From positions 3,263,674 to 3,327,673 of the forward strand of contig OY725501.1 in NCBI GenBank assembly GCA_963281255.1: 64,000 bases of DNA, written 5' to 3'. The notes under the pieces are model-generated. The model saw only the letters and a list, made by a program, of their open reading frames with translations, did not search any database and was not told the origin of the DNA. A program made the translations under genes and the position numbers. Shown here piece after piece: positions 1 through 10,300 of this stretch. The stretch is from Aphrocallistes beatrix. Taxonomy: Eukaryota > Porifera > Hexactinellida > Sceptrulophora > Aphrocallistidae. Every line of letters begins with the position of its first letter. Positions within the stretch are counted from its first letter, which is position 1.

Positions 1-2551
1 CGCTAGGCTTGCTCGCTTCGTCAACCGTAGCAGTAGGCTTAGCCTCATTACCGTCAGAGATAGCAGGCGACTCAGCCTCGTTAGTAAGAGGGACTGGAGC
101 TGTTTGACCAGTAGGAGGTGTAGTAGTATCGTGAGCTTTCGCCTCAGATGTTGCCTTACTATCTTTACTATCAGGAGTAGCAGCTGTTTCACTGCTTTTA
201 CTATCTTTACTCTCAGGAGCAACAGCTGTTTCACTGCTTTTACTATCTTTACTCTCAGGAGCAACAGCTGTTTCACTGCTTTTAACATCTTTACTCTCAG
301 GAGTAGCAGCTGTTTCACTGCTTTTAACATCTTTACTCTCAGGAGCAACAGCTGTTTCACTGCTTTTACTATCTTTGCTATCAGGAGTAGCAGCTGTTTC
401 ACTGCTTTTAACATCTTTACTCTCAGGAGTAGCAGCTGTTTCACTGCTTTTACTATCTTTACTATCAGGATCCGTAGTTTTAGTATCTTCGGCATCAGTC
501 GCTGCAATCGCTTTACTCTTGCTCTCTATAAATGAAAGTAACATACTTTTCTTAGTCTCAAGAGCGGTTAGATCTTCAGAGGTCTGCACGTCTTTGTCTG
601 CTTTCTTAGGCGGGTCCTTCTCAATCTCGGGGAGGTTAGGAGGAGGCGAGGGGACATCGGCCGGAGGAGGAGGAGTGGGGATCGGGGAGATTTCAGGATG
701 CGAGAGCTGCTCCGTTACTTCAACAAAGCAGTTAGCCTCGAAGAAGACAGCCTTGTGTCTATCCAGCCTATTCACATCGTACTGTCCCAGCTGCAGAAGT
801 CTGAGAGGAGAGAAGCCGTGCTGGAGGTCCCACAAGGTGACGACCCCGTCTCTAGAGCCAGACCCCCAGAAGCTGCACTCGTGCACGGAACTCCAGCACG
901 AAATCAGCTGAGTGCTGAAGTGCTGCTGGGCGGGACTGGTCGCGTCGGAGATTAGCAGCGGCACATTCTCAGTGAACCTCCCCATCACGTAGGGACAGCA
1001 GGTGGAGTGGCGCTCGTGCTCACTCCAGGGCTCGTCCGTGGGCTCCCAGTAGAGGAGACATATGCCGCACTGGAAGCAGACAGCCCTGTCACTCCCCGTC
1101 GGCTCGTAGAAGAACCCGGCGCCAGCCATTGCCTCAGGGGTTGCCCACTAAGTGAGGAGAAGTATTCAAGTCTATTCGCGATATCAGAAAAATATTCGGG
1201 AAATTCATTACACATTATTCTTATTGAATTGACCTTTCAATCCGCGTTCTAGAAACTATGGGGTTCTACTCAAAAAGGTACAATAAAAATCCTAGGAGTC
1301 CATTAAAAAGGGTCCCATCCTTAGAGGTTCATAATGCCCCATCCTTAGAGGAGGTTTGCCAGCTCCTACTGTGGATGGCGAGTTAGCTAAATACCTTATA
1401 GTTCTTGTGAGGCCACTGTGAGAACGTCTGCAGACGCAGGTCTTCCACGTGCATGACCTGCTTCCACTTGGAGTTGTACTGCGTGACGTCAATCTTGTAC
1501 TCCTCAATGCACGCAGTGTCCATGCTGGCGACCCGGTACCGCAGAGCTGAGAGGAGCGGCACCACACTTGTGTTCTTAGTTTTGGCGTTCGAGCTCAGCT
1601 GTCGGATGACTTCATCGAATAAGTTCTGCAGAGTCACGAGTGGGCCCCGCAGTATGCACACCTGAAGAGAGAAGCTATCCAGATAAACTCTCAAATTAAA
1701 TAACATGCAGATACAGCCATCTGAACAAAAGTCGGTTTACTATCTCAAATCGATATATGTAATATGGCGCCTTATTTCCAATGCAATTATCATGGGAAGG
1801 AAACAGATGCTGCACAAACTCTAAATAGCATTGTAGCGTAGAGAATTCTCTGCAATGGAACACCACGCGTGGTGACAAGGGAGATATGCGTATCTGAACC
1901 ACAATCGCAACATGCCTGCCATTTGGAGGTTTTGAGAGAGGGACTGTCCACCTTCTTAGCTCGCTGTGTGTCCCTGGTCAACTGCTCTATAACATTGTCC
2001 ATGTCCTCGGGGAGGAGGTTGGCGTTAGAAGCTCTCAACTCCTGAAGTCCGGCCAGGACTGTCTGACCCCAGCTCAGCTCCATCTCCAGCGTCACCTCGT
2101 CCTTCTCCAGCTTGAGGGGCGTGTCCAGGATTGTGTGGAGGAGGTACGCTCCGTTAATGTGCTTGCGCGCGCCCACCATCCGGTGTCCAGTCACGACCAA
2201 CTTGTCCACTTTGGGATGTATGGTGCAGTGCTGGAGTCGGGAGGGAGGCGTGGAGGGAGGGAGCAGGGTTGTCGGTGAGGTCTCGTCTGAGGAGGGCAGG
2301 TGGTGGTCGATAGGAGGGGTGGATCTGAGCAAGATTCCTGTGCTGGCGTCGATTATCTGAAAGAAATAGTTAGTTTTAGTGCGAGTTAGAAACAGCCGAG
2401 AATAGAAAGCCCCGTTTCCTACCTGTATGTGCTCCTTCACCAGTGCTATCATGCAGTTGGTAGAGGGAGAGTAGGTGAGCGAGGAGATCTCGCTCGTAAA
2501 TCGAGCTGAGTTACATGCGTCCTCATCAAACACGAGAGTGTGATCATCCAT
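1..2551 (-). CDS. BIRC6: BIRC6 (BRUCE/Apollon) N-terminal part, incomplete at left edge
   Basis: This is the 5' end of a giant IAP-family E2/E3 ubiquitin-conjugating enzyme that restrains caspases and autophagy at endosomal membranes. Exon 1 (2551-2423) and exon 2 (from 2356) encode the WD40-like start seen in animal BIRC6 (LTYSPSTNCMIAL, then IIDASTG). Exon 3 is 1661-1395. Exon 4 (1147 leftward) holds the BIR domain: AGAGFFYEP, CFQCGICLLYWEPTDEPWSE, then HERHSTCCPYV, which supplies the zinc-binding Cys/His set and is almost the BIRC6 signature. The exon 3/4 junction (SQWPHKNYK then WATPEAMAG) also matches the family. Downstream comes a Pro-rich linker and about eight 14-residue repeats. The UBC domain lies outside the window. 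The 3' end of exon 2 is uncertain: the conserved frame appears to shift by one base near 1920, and a donor near 1745 would restore phase. BIR identity is secure; exon 2 is approximate. Confidence 0.9.
163..471 (-). repeat. In-frame 42-bp coding tandem repeat in BIRC6
   Basis: About eight tandem 42-bp units inside BIRC6 exon 4. Read on the minus strand, each encodes 14 residues of the form SKDSKSSETAVAPE, with variants (SKDVK, TAATPE, TAATPD). The unit is hydrophilic and Ser/Lys/Glu-rich, so it should be disordered. It lies downstream of the BIR domain. Confidence 0.9.
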
Positions 2552-3607
2552 TCACAGAACAGACGAGAAACTCAACGAGACGAATGTAGAAATTTGGTTG
2601 ATGAAAAAAGTTCTAAGTTTGACCAAATATCTATGTTCTGTGCTAAAGCAAAACGTTATTTATAAAATGGAGAAAGAGACAATACTCCTTATTTGAATGA
2701 TAAACAAGATCAGATATCCAATCCAAAGTATGTGAATATTGTTTGAGAATAGATAAACTTCAAACTTATTCTATTTCAATATAATCGCCAATATTTGAGA
2801 GATATAATTAGCAATATATGTTCTGTGATGAGACAATGTGGTAGGATGAGGTAATCAGAATTCGATCTAACTTGTGTTACCTTCGCATAATATATTCGTG
2901 GTCTATTATGAGTATCGAATGTCCTAACATGTCAGACTATTAAGATCACGATATAGTAATTGTACAAGTAGTTGTTATGCCCACCCTAATTGCTAATGAC
3001 TTTTTGCTAATACTGCAATCTGTATAAAAAAGGAAGGATCAAAAATATTTTTGAATCCTATAAAAATGTGGACCGTTTACTGAGGTTCACGAGTTGGCTT
3101 TTGCTAATCAAATAACTCGAAGCTTTAAATTTTGCCGATGTTTAATAAATCGTTTGATAGAAAGGATAAATCAACTAAAATGTTGCAAGTATTGAATGAT
3201 TGTAAACTATCATTTCGAGATATTTTGTATAATTCAAGCCACATAAGGAAGGAATAAAAAGATTCAGGAATAATCCGTTAGAAAGTGTTGTTTCAACATA
3301 TCCGTACACATATGGCGAAATAGACTAGAATGGCTTTGCTGCTGAAAATAAATAATGCATTTTCGTGTGGCGCTTATAATTTAATCTAAATAATGGTGAT
3401 AGCAATTAAAGAATGCAAAAGCAAATATCAGCGCTGACAAACTAATTCATGCAACTGAAACAAATGTATTCCATCTCCTTTCTTCTAATACCAAATGTTT
3501 CTCTTCTGAGTGCGGGTATACCAGGACAGGAATAATGGCCGAGTTTAACCGTATCCCCAAACTTCGACTTAGCTTTCAATTAGAGGCAAGAGAGACAAAG
3601 CATCGGC
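2552..3607. other. Intergenic, divergent promoter region
   Basis: AT-rich DNA between the divergent BIRC6 (-) and PAQR (+) starts. I see no coding exon, RNA gene or repeat. It presumably holds the promoters of both genes. Confidence 0.5.
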
Positions 3608-4465
3608 ATGGCTCATCTACTCTCCTATGACGAACTCCCTCTAGACAATGTCCAACTAAGAGACAACCCGTACATCCGGAACCACCATCGCCCCCCTACT
3701 CCTTCCATGGCAGTCTGCATACGAAGCATGACCAGAATACACTGCGAAACTGCTAACTTCTGGACGCATTTCATTCCTGCGCTAATGGCTCTCTTCTTCT
3801 TGATGTCCAACTTCTCTCCTCATCCTCTCTCCTTCATAAGCTACAGCTTCGACTGGAGAACCTTCACGCTGTTAGATGGGGTCGTTCTAGCTATCTCGGC
3901 GTTTGGGATTATGGCCTGTTTCTCAACATCTTCCATATTCCACGTGTTCTCCAGTCACAATGAATGGGCGGGGCCAATGAATGAGTTCGACTTGATGGGG
4001 ATTATGTACATGAACAGTTCTCTAATTTTCGGCTTTGATTATTTCAAATTCTACCACGACAGAACCGTGCAATACGGTTCCCTCATATATACAGTTCTTG
4101 TAGGCGGGGTTTCTATATTTACTGTCCGCTCTCTTCGTGACCCAAGGGCCAAGGGGTTCCGAGTCTTGGTGTACATAATAGCGACCCTACTTCTCACTCT
4201 TCCTGGGTTTACGAGTGTCTTCCTCGAGAGTCATGTTCCAGTCGACCCCATTGGGAAGAGCCTAATTCACTACGCTGTGTTCTACTCACTATTGGGCGGG
4301 TTTTTCTACGCATCCAAATATCCAGAGAAGCTCTTTCCTGGATACTTCGACCTATTCGGGAGCAGTCATATGTGCATGCATGTGTGCACAGCGATGGGAG
4401 TCTTCTACCTCTATGAGTGTATCTTTAGAACAGCAGTTACTGCGCACAATGAACTGCTGCTGTGA
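3608..4465 (+). CDS. PAQR-family seven-transmembrane receptor
   Basis: An intronless 285-residue membrane protein of the progestin/adipoQ receptor (PAQR) family, related to adiponectin receptors and hemolysin III; members are zinc-dependent hydrolases or receptors in the plasma membrane or Golgi. The N-terminus shows the family entry motif (NPYIRNHHRP, then ETANFWTHF), followed by about seven hydrophobic segments. The three metal-ligand regions are visible: a Ser/His pair in TM2 (CFSTSSIFHVF) and the C-terminal PEKLFPGYFDLFGSSHMCMH, which corresponds to the family's P-x-FD-x-x-x-SHQ-x-x-H motif with HxxxH retained. Length is close to the family's usual 270-380. The subtype cannot be assigned by eye. 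The first ATG lies just after an A/G-rich leader. Confidence 0.88.
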   Translation: MAHLLSYDELPLDNVQLRDNPYIRNHHRPPTPSMAVCIRSMTRIHCETANFWTHFIPALMALFFLMSNFSPHPLSFISYSFDWRTFTLLDGVVLAISAFGIMACFSTSSIFHVFSSHNEWAGPMNEFDLMGIMYMNSSLIFGFDYFKFYHDRTVQYGSLIYTVLVGGVSIFTVRSLRDPRAKGFRVLVYIIATLLLTLPGFTSVFLESHVPVDPIGKSLIHYAVFYSLLGGFFYASKYPEKLFPGYFDLFGSSHMCMHVCTAMGVFYLYECIFRTAVTAHNELLL

Positions 4466-4879
4466 AACAGTCTCGACGGAGAATAGAGGAGCTTAACAAT
4501 AGTTTTAGAGTGATTCAGGGTCACATTTAATTTTACGGGATATGCATATGACATTTTAAAGTTACTGATAGTCTGTTTCAAGCTAGCTCCTTACACTCAT
4601 TATAATTACCATCATATGCAAATTATTGAGTAGGGATTCTTTATTATTCAAATTATTAAAAAGTAGTATAAATATATTTTTAGACTACTATATAACAAGT
4701 GTAGGTTGTAGGTATGACTGTTGAATATTAAACTAATAAGTATGGCTAATAATTACACCACATTTAGAATCATAGCGTACCATTGTCTATAGACTATCTA
4801 GTTCTAATAAACTATATCATATTTAACAATACATAAATGGTGAGAAATATACACTGCCACACACAGACACACGATCAGG
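4466..4879. other. Intergenic, convergent 3' regions
   Basis: AT-rich interval between the 3' ends of the PAQR gene (+) and ARPC5 (-). Probable polyadenylation regions only; no further gene seen. Confidence 0.5.
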
Positions 4880-5341
4880 TCAGACGGTCTTTCTGTCTGT
4901 CAGGACTCGCATGATGCATCCGAGACCTCCCAGCTTGTACACCTTCTCGTGGAAAGTGAGGAGGATAGGGTAGTCCTTGTCCGATCCCCCTGCGAACCCC
5001 TTGTAGATGTACTTCATCAGGATGTCTTGCTGGTCTGTGTCCAGGGTAGACACTGCTTTCTCTACATCAGCCGACTTGAACCTAGTCACGACATCCAGCA
5101 CTAGAGATAGGTTTCGCTCTTTTATAGATTTGTCACTTGAGCCAGCGGGCGGAGACTCCAGAACAATCGGGAGCGCACCAGCGGGGTTACCCTGACTGAT
5201 GAGACTCTTGACCCTCGCTTCTCTGTCTGTGAACTGAGCGGCTGCTTCTAAGTTCGTGGTCTCCTCGTCCTCATACTGGTCCTCATCGTACTTGTCCACA
5301 TCCGCGTTCCTGAACTGATCGCTACGCACTTTCTTAGACAT
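4880..5341 (-). CDS. ARPC5: Arp2/3 complex subunit 5 (p16-Arc)
   Basis: An intronless 153-residue protein matching ARPC5, the p16 subunit of the seven-protein Arp2/3 complex that nucleates branched actin filaments in the cytoplasm. The start MSKKVRSDQFRNADVDKYDE parallels the human N-terminus. The family-specific second half is clear: DIEKA-like ADVEKAVSTLD, DILMKYIYKGF, and the C-terminal GGLGCIMRVLTDRKTV, which is almost identical to vertebrate ARPC5. Length equals the usual 151-153. It ends at a TAA/TGA just before the convergent PAQR gene. Absence of introns is notable because the gene has several in most animals. Confidence 0.97.
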   Translation of the reverse strand: MSKKVRSDQFRNADVDKYDEDQYEDEETTNLEAAAQFTDREARVKSLISQGNPAGALPIVLESPPAGSSDKSIKERNLSLVLDVVTRFKSADVEKAVSTLDTDQQDILMKYIYKGFAGGSDKDYPILLTFHEKVYKLGGLGCIMRVLTDRKTV

Positions 5342-5930
5342 GCTATCACCGCTGAGAATTAGAGTTGCTACTAATAATAGCAGAATTGTATAGTCAATAT
5401 TTATTGGAGTCTTAGAAACACGAAATTAGATTGACTATTCTATAAAGAGTTATAACAGATAAAATTCTGAAACCAAACTTATGTACGGCAGTACAATTAT
5501 AATGACGGTATACTATAAGCCTGGGAAGATGCCTAATAATTGCATATTGGAAGCTCATATTAACTCAGTTAGTAGATTGTATGTTAGCTCAGCTACTGTG
5601 TAGAATCATGACAGTGGACCATTGTACCATATTTCTACAAATAAACAGAACGTATATATATGTATATTGCTCAACTTTCTGCGAATCATGCTATAGTATT
5701 GGACTCACAGCCTACGTAATGTAGGCTGTGTATTGGACTGAATCTAAAGTTGGCACGAGTTGATAAACCTGAAAATATGGCAAGTGTAAGTGGTTTATCT
5801 ATAATCAAGATGGAAGAAGATGGAGTTTAAGACTGAACTTATGCGAGTATCGTATATAACTAAATTATAACTCTGAACAAAATAAGACATCTCACATCAC
5901 AGTGCAAAGCTGTTAACATTCGAAATGGAT
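5342..5930. other. Intergenic between ARPC5 and TRAPPC6
   Basis: About 590 bp of AT-rich DNA upstream of ARPC5 (-) and downstream of TRAPPC6 (-). No coding or RNA feature recognised. Confidence 0.5.
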
Positions 5931-6422
5931 CTATTTCAAAGTTTGCAACTGCACTACAAATGTACACGCGGGAGGATGAGAGATGTCAGGAGAGACTGAA
6001 GCGGAGAGTCCGAACTGATTAAATGTGCCCTGCAGCAGACCGCAGGTAAACTCTAGGAAGAGAGGGAGCTCTCTGGCGTACTGAACCGAGTCAGTCACTT
6101 GTCGTATGAGACAGAACTCCTGATCGATCAGATAGTAGATCCCCTTGTTGTCAGTTTTTAGTTTATCGATTTGTTTAAGGAAGAGGTTTGCCCACACATC
6201 TCTGCACACAAACCGCACAATATCCACCTCCTCCTGCGTACGAGGAGCTTCTACATTCAATCTCTCCTGTATTATCTGACCTACACGTAAGCCCATCGAT
6301 CTCAGCTTGCTGGTTTGCTGCTCGGGCTCTGTGAAAGTACGTGTTATGAAGTTGTATATCTCTCCGTGGAGGAAGGCAAAGAGGTCTAGTCCGACTTCAC
6401 GCTCCTGGATTGCTTTAGCCAT
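5931..6422 (-). CDS. TRAPPC6: TRAPP complex subunit 6
   Basis: An intronless 163-residue protein of the Bet3/TRAPPC6 fold, a core subunit of the TRAPP tethering complex that activates Rab1/Rab11 GTPases at the ER-Golgi interface. Diagnostic pieces are LFAFLHGEIY near the start, RSMGLRVGQIIQERL, VRFVCRDVWANLFLKQIDKL, the GIYYLIDQ strand, and LFLEFTCGLLQGTFNQFG near residue 130, all in the order and spacing of animal TRAPPC6A/B. Length matches (158-173). A/B assignment is not meaningful outside vertebrates. A 35-bp sequence is perfectly duplicated just upstream of the start. Confidence 0.93.
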   Translation of the reverse strand: MAKAIQEREVGLDLFAFLHGEIYNFITRTFTEPEQQTSKLRSMGLRVGQIIQERLNVEAPRTQEEVDIVRFVCRDVWANLFLKQIDKLKTDNKGIYYLIDQEFCLIRQVTDSVQYARELPLFLEFTCGLLQGTFNQFGLSASVSPDISHPPACTFVVQLQTLK

Positions 6423-6445
6423 TAATACGTAGACTGCTACAAGTA

Positions 6446-6515
6446 TATCCTATATGAAGATATAGCAATTGTACTATAAATATCCTATATGAAGATATAG
6501 CAATTGTACTATAAA
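6446..6515. repeat. Perfect 35-bp tandem duplication upstream of TRAPPC6
   Basis: Two identical 35-bp copies abut at 6446-6480 and 6481-6515, starting TATCCTATATGAAG. They lie about 25-95 bp upstream of the TRAPPC6 ATG, in its leader or promoter. Confidence 0.9.
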
Positions 6516-6637
6516 TATTTATTTGAAAATAATTGCAAAATATTTTTTAAATTATAAAACAATATTGTAAAGAATCGTAAACGGTCGTTCAAATAATTGT
6601 AAGTTTTTGTTAAATAATTTTCAAGTTTAAAAAAAAA

Positions 6638-6840
6638 TAGTTGGGCATGCCCACAGGGGGCGGACACAGGAATTTTCCAAACTGGGGCGAGGCGGGGCCA
6701 AAGAAAAAATCCGAGGCCTTCCTATGATTTTGGTTTGGGTGGTCGAATGAAATCCGGGGCCGCAGAATCAAACTCGGGGAAATTACCCCGGATACTCCTG
6801 CAAGCCCAACTCTTAAATGAGTTAGACATGCCCAACTAGC
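6638..6840. mobile_element. Putative MITE with GTTGGGCATG inverted ends
   Basis: A GC-richer island of about 200 bp in AT-rich DNA. It begins AGTTGGGCATG and ends with the inverse CATGCCCAACT. No coding capacity is seen. Target duplication is ambiguous (at most TAG/CTA). The wider interval 6423-7337 otherwise contains nothing recognisable. Confidence 0.5.
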
Positions 6841-7337
6841 TTTCAATTATTGTTTGTGAGTAGATTGTAGATTCGCAGAGAGAGGAAGGTAGTGCGACTC
6901 TGCTTAATTCGAAACATTCTCCAGGAGAGGAGACCATTCAATGCAGAGAAGCTAGGTTGATAGTAGAATAGATCAATTCATTGGAATCATGAGTCATTCA
7001 TGACAATATTTCAAGGTAATTAATTAAGTAATGGCTTTAGACGTAAATGCAATCTTGATAAGATCAGATAGGGTGTATGCAAAGTTACATGGTTAAAATA
7101 GTTAAACAACAATTCCAACATACAAATTATACAAATGCAGAAAGAGTAAATGCTATACAGCTCTGAATACAACAATAAGGATTCTGATTCAGCGATGATT
7201 CCTGACCACCAGTGAGACATAAAAAAATAATACATCTTTGCAAGCAAATAACAAGACCACTAAATTAAAATTAAAAACTTTGGTATTACGACTGGTAAAT
7301 GCACATTAATTAAAAACTTGGGAGGTGTGATAAGGCG

Positions 7338-10300
7338 CTAGATCGTAGCTTCGATCGAGTCGTGTGAACTGCTGTCTTCGTTTGAGGATTCGCCAAGTTC
7401 CAAGCGGGCTAGTTCGATTGTCAGCGAGAATTTCTGAGACTCGATTTCTGTCAACTGATTGTTGAGTCGTTTCCAGTGAATTGTCTGTGTAACATCATCG
7501 TGTGTGTGCTGATCGAATATCCCAGAATCAGATTTATTGTCATCTTGTGTCAGCTGTTTCATCTTCCGAATCGTGTCTCTCTTATCTCTGTCCAACTGTT
7601 CCAAGTCCTGCATTGTATCTCGAAATTTCTTCAACTGTTCTTCAATTATGCTCTGTAAGAATTCGGTTTGAAAGGGGACCATTTTGGCAAGTTCGATTAG
7701 AGGCATATCATCTGGCGTCTTGAGGAGAACGGGAGCGAAAACAATCGCGAGGCTTTTAGGTGACATTTTATTGTGATCCTCTCCCTTAGCCACCTGCGCC
7801 ATGTGAAATATGAGTCTCTCCAGACAGCTGTAGTGGATAGGCGGCAGCAGGTGTATGATTGCATGAATGGCGCGCAATTTCTCGGCGCGCTCCGTCATTT
7901 TGGAGGCCAAAATACACTTATCGTAAAGGTCAAAGGTGAGGAGAGGGTCCGGGAGTTCAGTTAGGAAGTTCTTCAGCACAGAACAGACCGTATGCACCTC
8001 GAACTCTTCCCAGTCTATGGCGTCAATGTCTTCATTTATGGCTGCGATTAGGCGGGTAACCTTTGACTTGGCTGACGACTTACGGTAAAGTCCTTCCGCC
8101 ACGAGGCCTGTGCTTTCAATCGATTTCAGACAGAGTTCAAACACTTTGGGCAATCCTGTATGGGACTTAGGCAGGCTGTGAAGTGGTCTAACGAAGTGTA
8201 GAACCTTGTCTGTCTTGGTGGCATCCAGGTCAATCGACTCGTCACAGTTACTCGTGCAGTGAGACTTGATGCTAGGAAGACAGGACTTGTGTGCTACGTA
8301 ATCGCACGTATTACAGAACTGTCCTGGTTCTACCAGGGACATGGGGACGTTACAGAGCTCACACACTGTTAGCACGTTGAAGTGCTTCTCTAAGAAAGTG
8401 TGTCCACATATGAGTCTCGGTTTCTGTTTTTCTTTACGTCTCTGCAATACCTTGACGGCTTGAGGGGTTATTGTTGAGTTGGGACCGGCATTTTTTCCAG
8501 TTTTCTCTAACAAGAAATCTTCTAAAAGGTTCATGAACACATTTCTGAGCACTAGCTGTGACTTAGTGTCGGAAACGAGCGGGGAAAGAAGGAGAGAAAA
8601 GTCGTGTAAAACATTTCCAATTGTAATGATCTGTGTTTTGATCTGTGTCGTTTCTTCCGAGTACGCCTGCGCTCTCAGTGAAGTGTTGGTTAGCATGCTG
8701 GCATGCATGCGCTCCAAGGCGAGGATGTAGAAGTCATCCATGGTGTCTTTCTGTCTGGGCCGTTCACTCAGCGTATCCTTCTTGTCCAGCAAGAAACTGA
8801 TGAGCTCACTGAGATCTGACAGATTCCGAGCAATCACCACATCGCCAGAGGATGCGCGGCAGGTGTTCGCGAACTGCATACAATTCTCGTGGAAGACCAA
8901 GCTGCAGAGAGAGCACTTGACAACGCAGCGCTTGTAGAAGGGAGGGTGGAGGGTTCGGTGACACTTGCTGCAAGAAGTCCTCTGGAATGCAACGTATGGT
9001 TTAGGTTCATGGCCGTGAGCATAATTCGTAAGCTGCACCTTCCCTTTAGCTCTCTCGTGTTTATCTTTCCGCGGTTTATTGAGCTTGAAAGGTGACAGTG
9101 AGTATATCTTGCTCTGTATGGTGGAAGAGTTGTGCATGGGGGATCCGGAGAACTTCTCTCGACTCATCTGAAAGCTCCGAGTCAAACTCCTGCTCCCAGA
9201 GTTTAAGGTGGTCACGGTAACAGCGCGTGGTCTCAGGTCCGTATTGCCATAGTCGTTACCAGCTGATCGGGTTAGGATCAAGCTGCCCTTGTGGTATGGC
9301 TGTGACGAACTATCCAACTGGTTCTTCCCATGGAATATCAACTCAAATGGGGAAATGTCGGAGATAGATTTAACCTTCACGTTCTCTGACTCTCTCTTCT
9401 TCCTAGTTAGGTGTGATGTGGTCATACCGTTGGTGGAGTCATCTTCCTGAATAATTTTAGGGAAGAAGTTGTAGCCGGGAGTTAGAGGGGAGGAAGGGAA
9501 CACGTGAGGCCTCTCCACTGAGGGACTGGTGACACGAATCGCCTCCCTCCTAACCACTGGCTTTGCACGACTGCGCTTAACTCTGGCGTGGTTGTAGTTG
9601 GTTGGCAGAGGAGTGATCAGTTTCTCCTTAAACATCTCACTGTTGAAACGGGTCCTGTTCATAAAGTGAAGCGAGCTAGTCTGCTTGAATATCGTCTCTC
9701 TGTCTAGAGGCAGATTGTTCAGGTAGGAAGAGTGGGTCTTGAGGAGTTTGTTGAAGATCTCCTTAGGTGCGATGCGTGGAGGGGGAACTGGGGCAAACGG
9801 AGCTTCGCTGAAATCGCATGACTTTGAGTAGGAAACTGGAGATTTCGCAATGCCAGGTGCGAAAATATAATCGTTATCCATCGGTTCAGAAAAATTGCAG
9901 CGAGAAATGGTTTTACTGCTCCGTTTCTGTGCGCTTTGGCATCGAGAACTGGGCTTAACATCCAAAACCTTGACGATATCGTTCACTGACCCAGGACGTA
10001 GGATGCTCGCATCCATACTCTCACTCCTGACCTTAGTTCGCAAGGGACTCATGACGTTGTCTTTGTACAAGAGCTTCACTCTTCCCAGGTTGTACTTAGA
10101 CGAGTCGTTGTCTCTACTCTCGAACCTGGCATTGTGTTGCTTCTGTATCGCCTCCATGTAAGAGTGTCGGAATGGATTGCTGTTGGTGATGGAGAGGGTA
10201 GCGGACCCTCTCATGATTGGAGTATAGCGTTGAGGGCTGAGATCGCCTTCAAACAGACTACGTCTGTTTTTCAACTTCTCTTTCCCAGGAGGGTACGAGA

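Noticed and set aside
104-911. Plus-strand ORFs of 143 and 178 residues with Ser/Phe/Thr repeats
   Set aside because: They are the antisense of the BIRC6 14-residue repeat and linker; the minus frame encodes the BIR domain.
7020-7247. 75-residue minus ORF between myosin IX and TRAPPC6
   Set aside because: Cys/Ile/Tyr-rich AT-driven composition, no domain.
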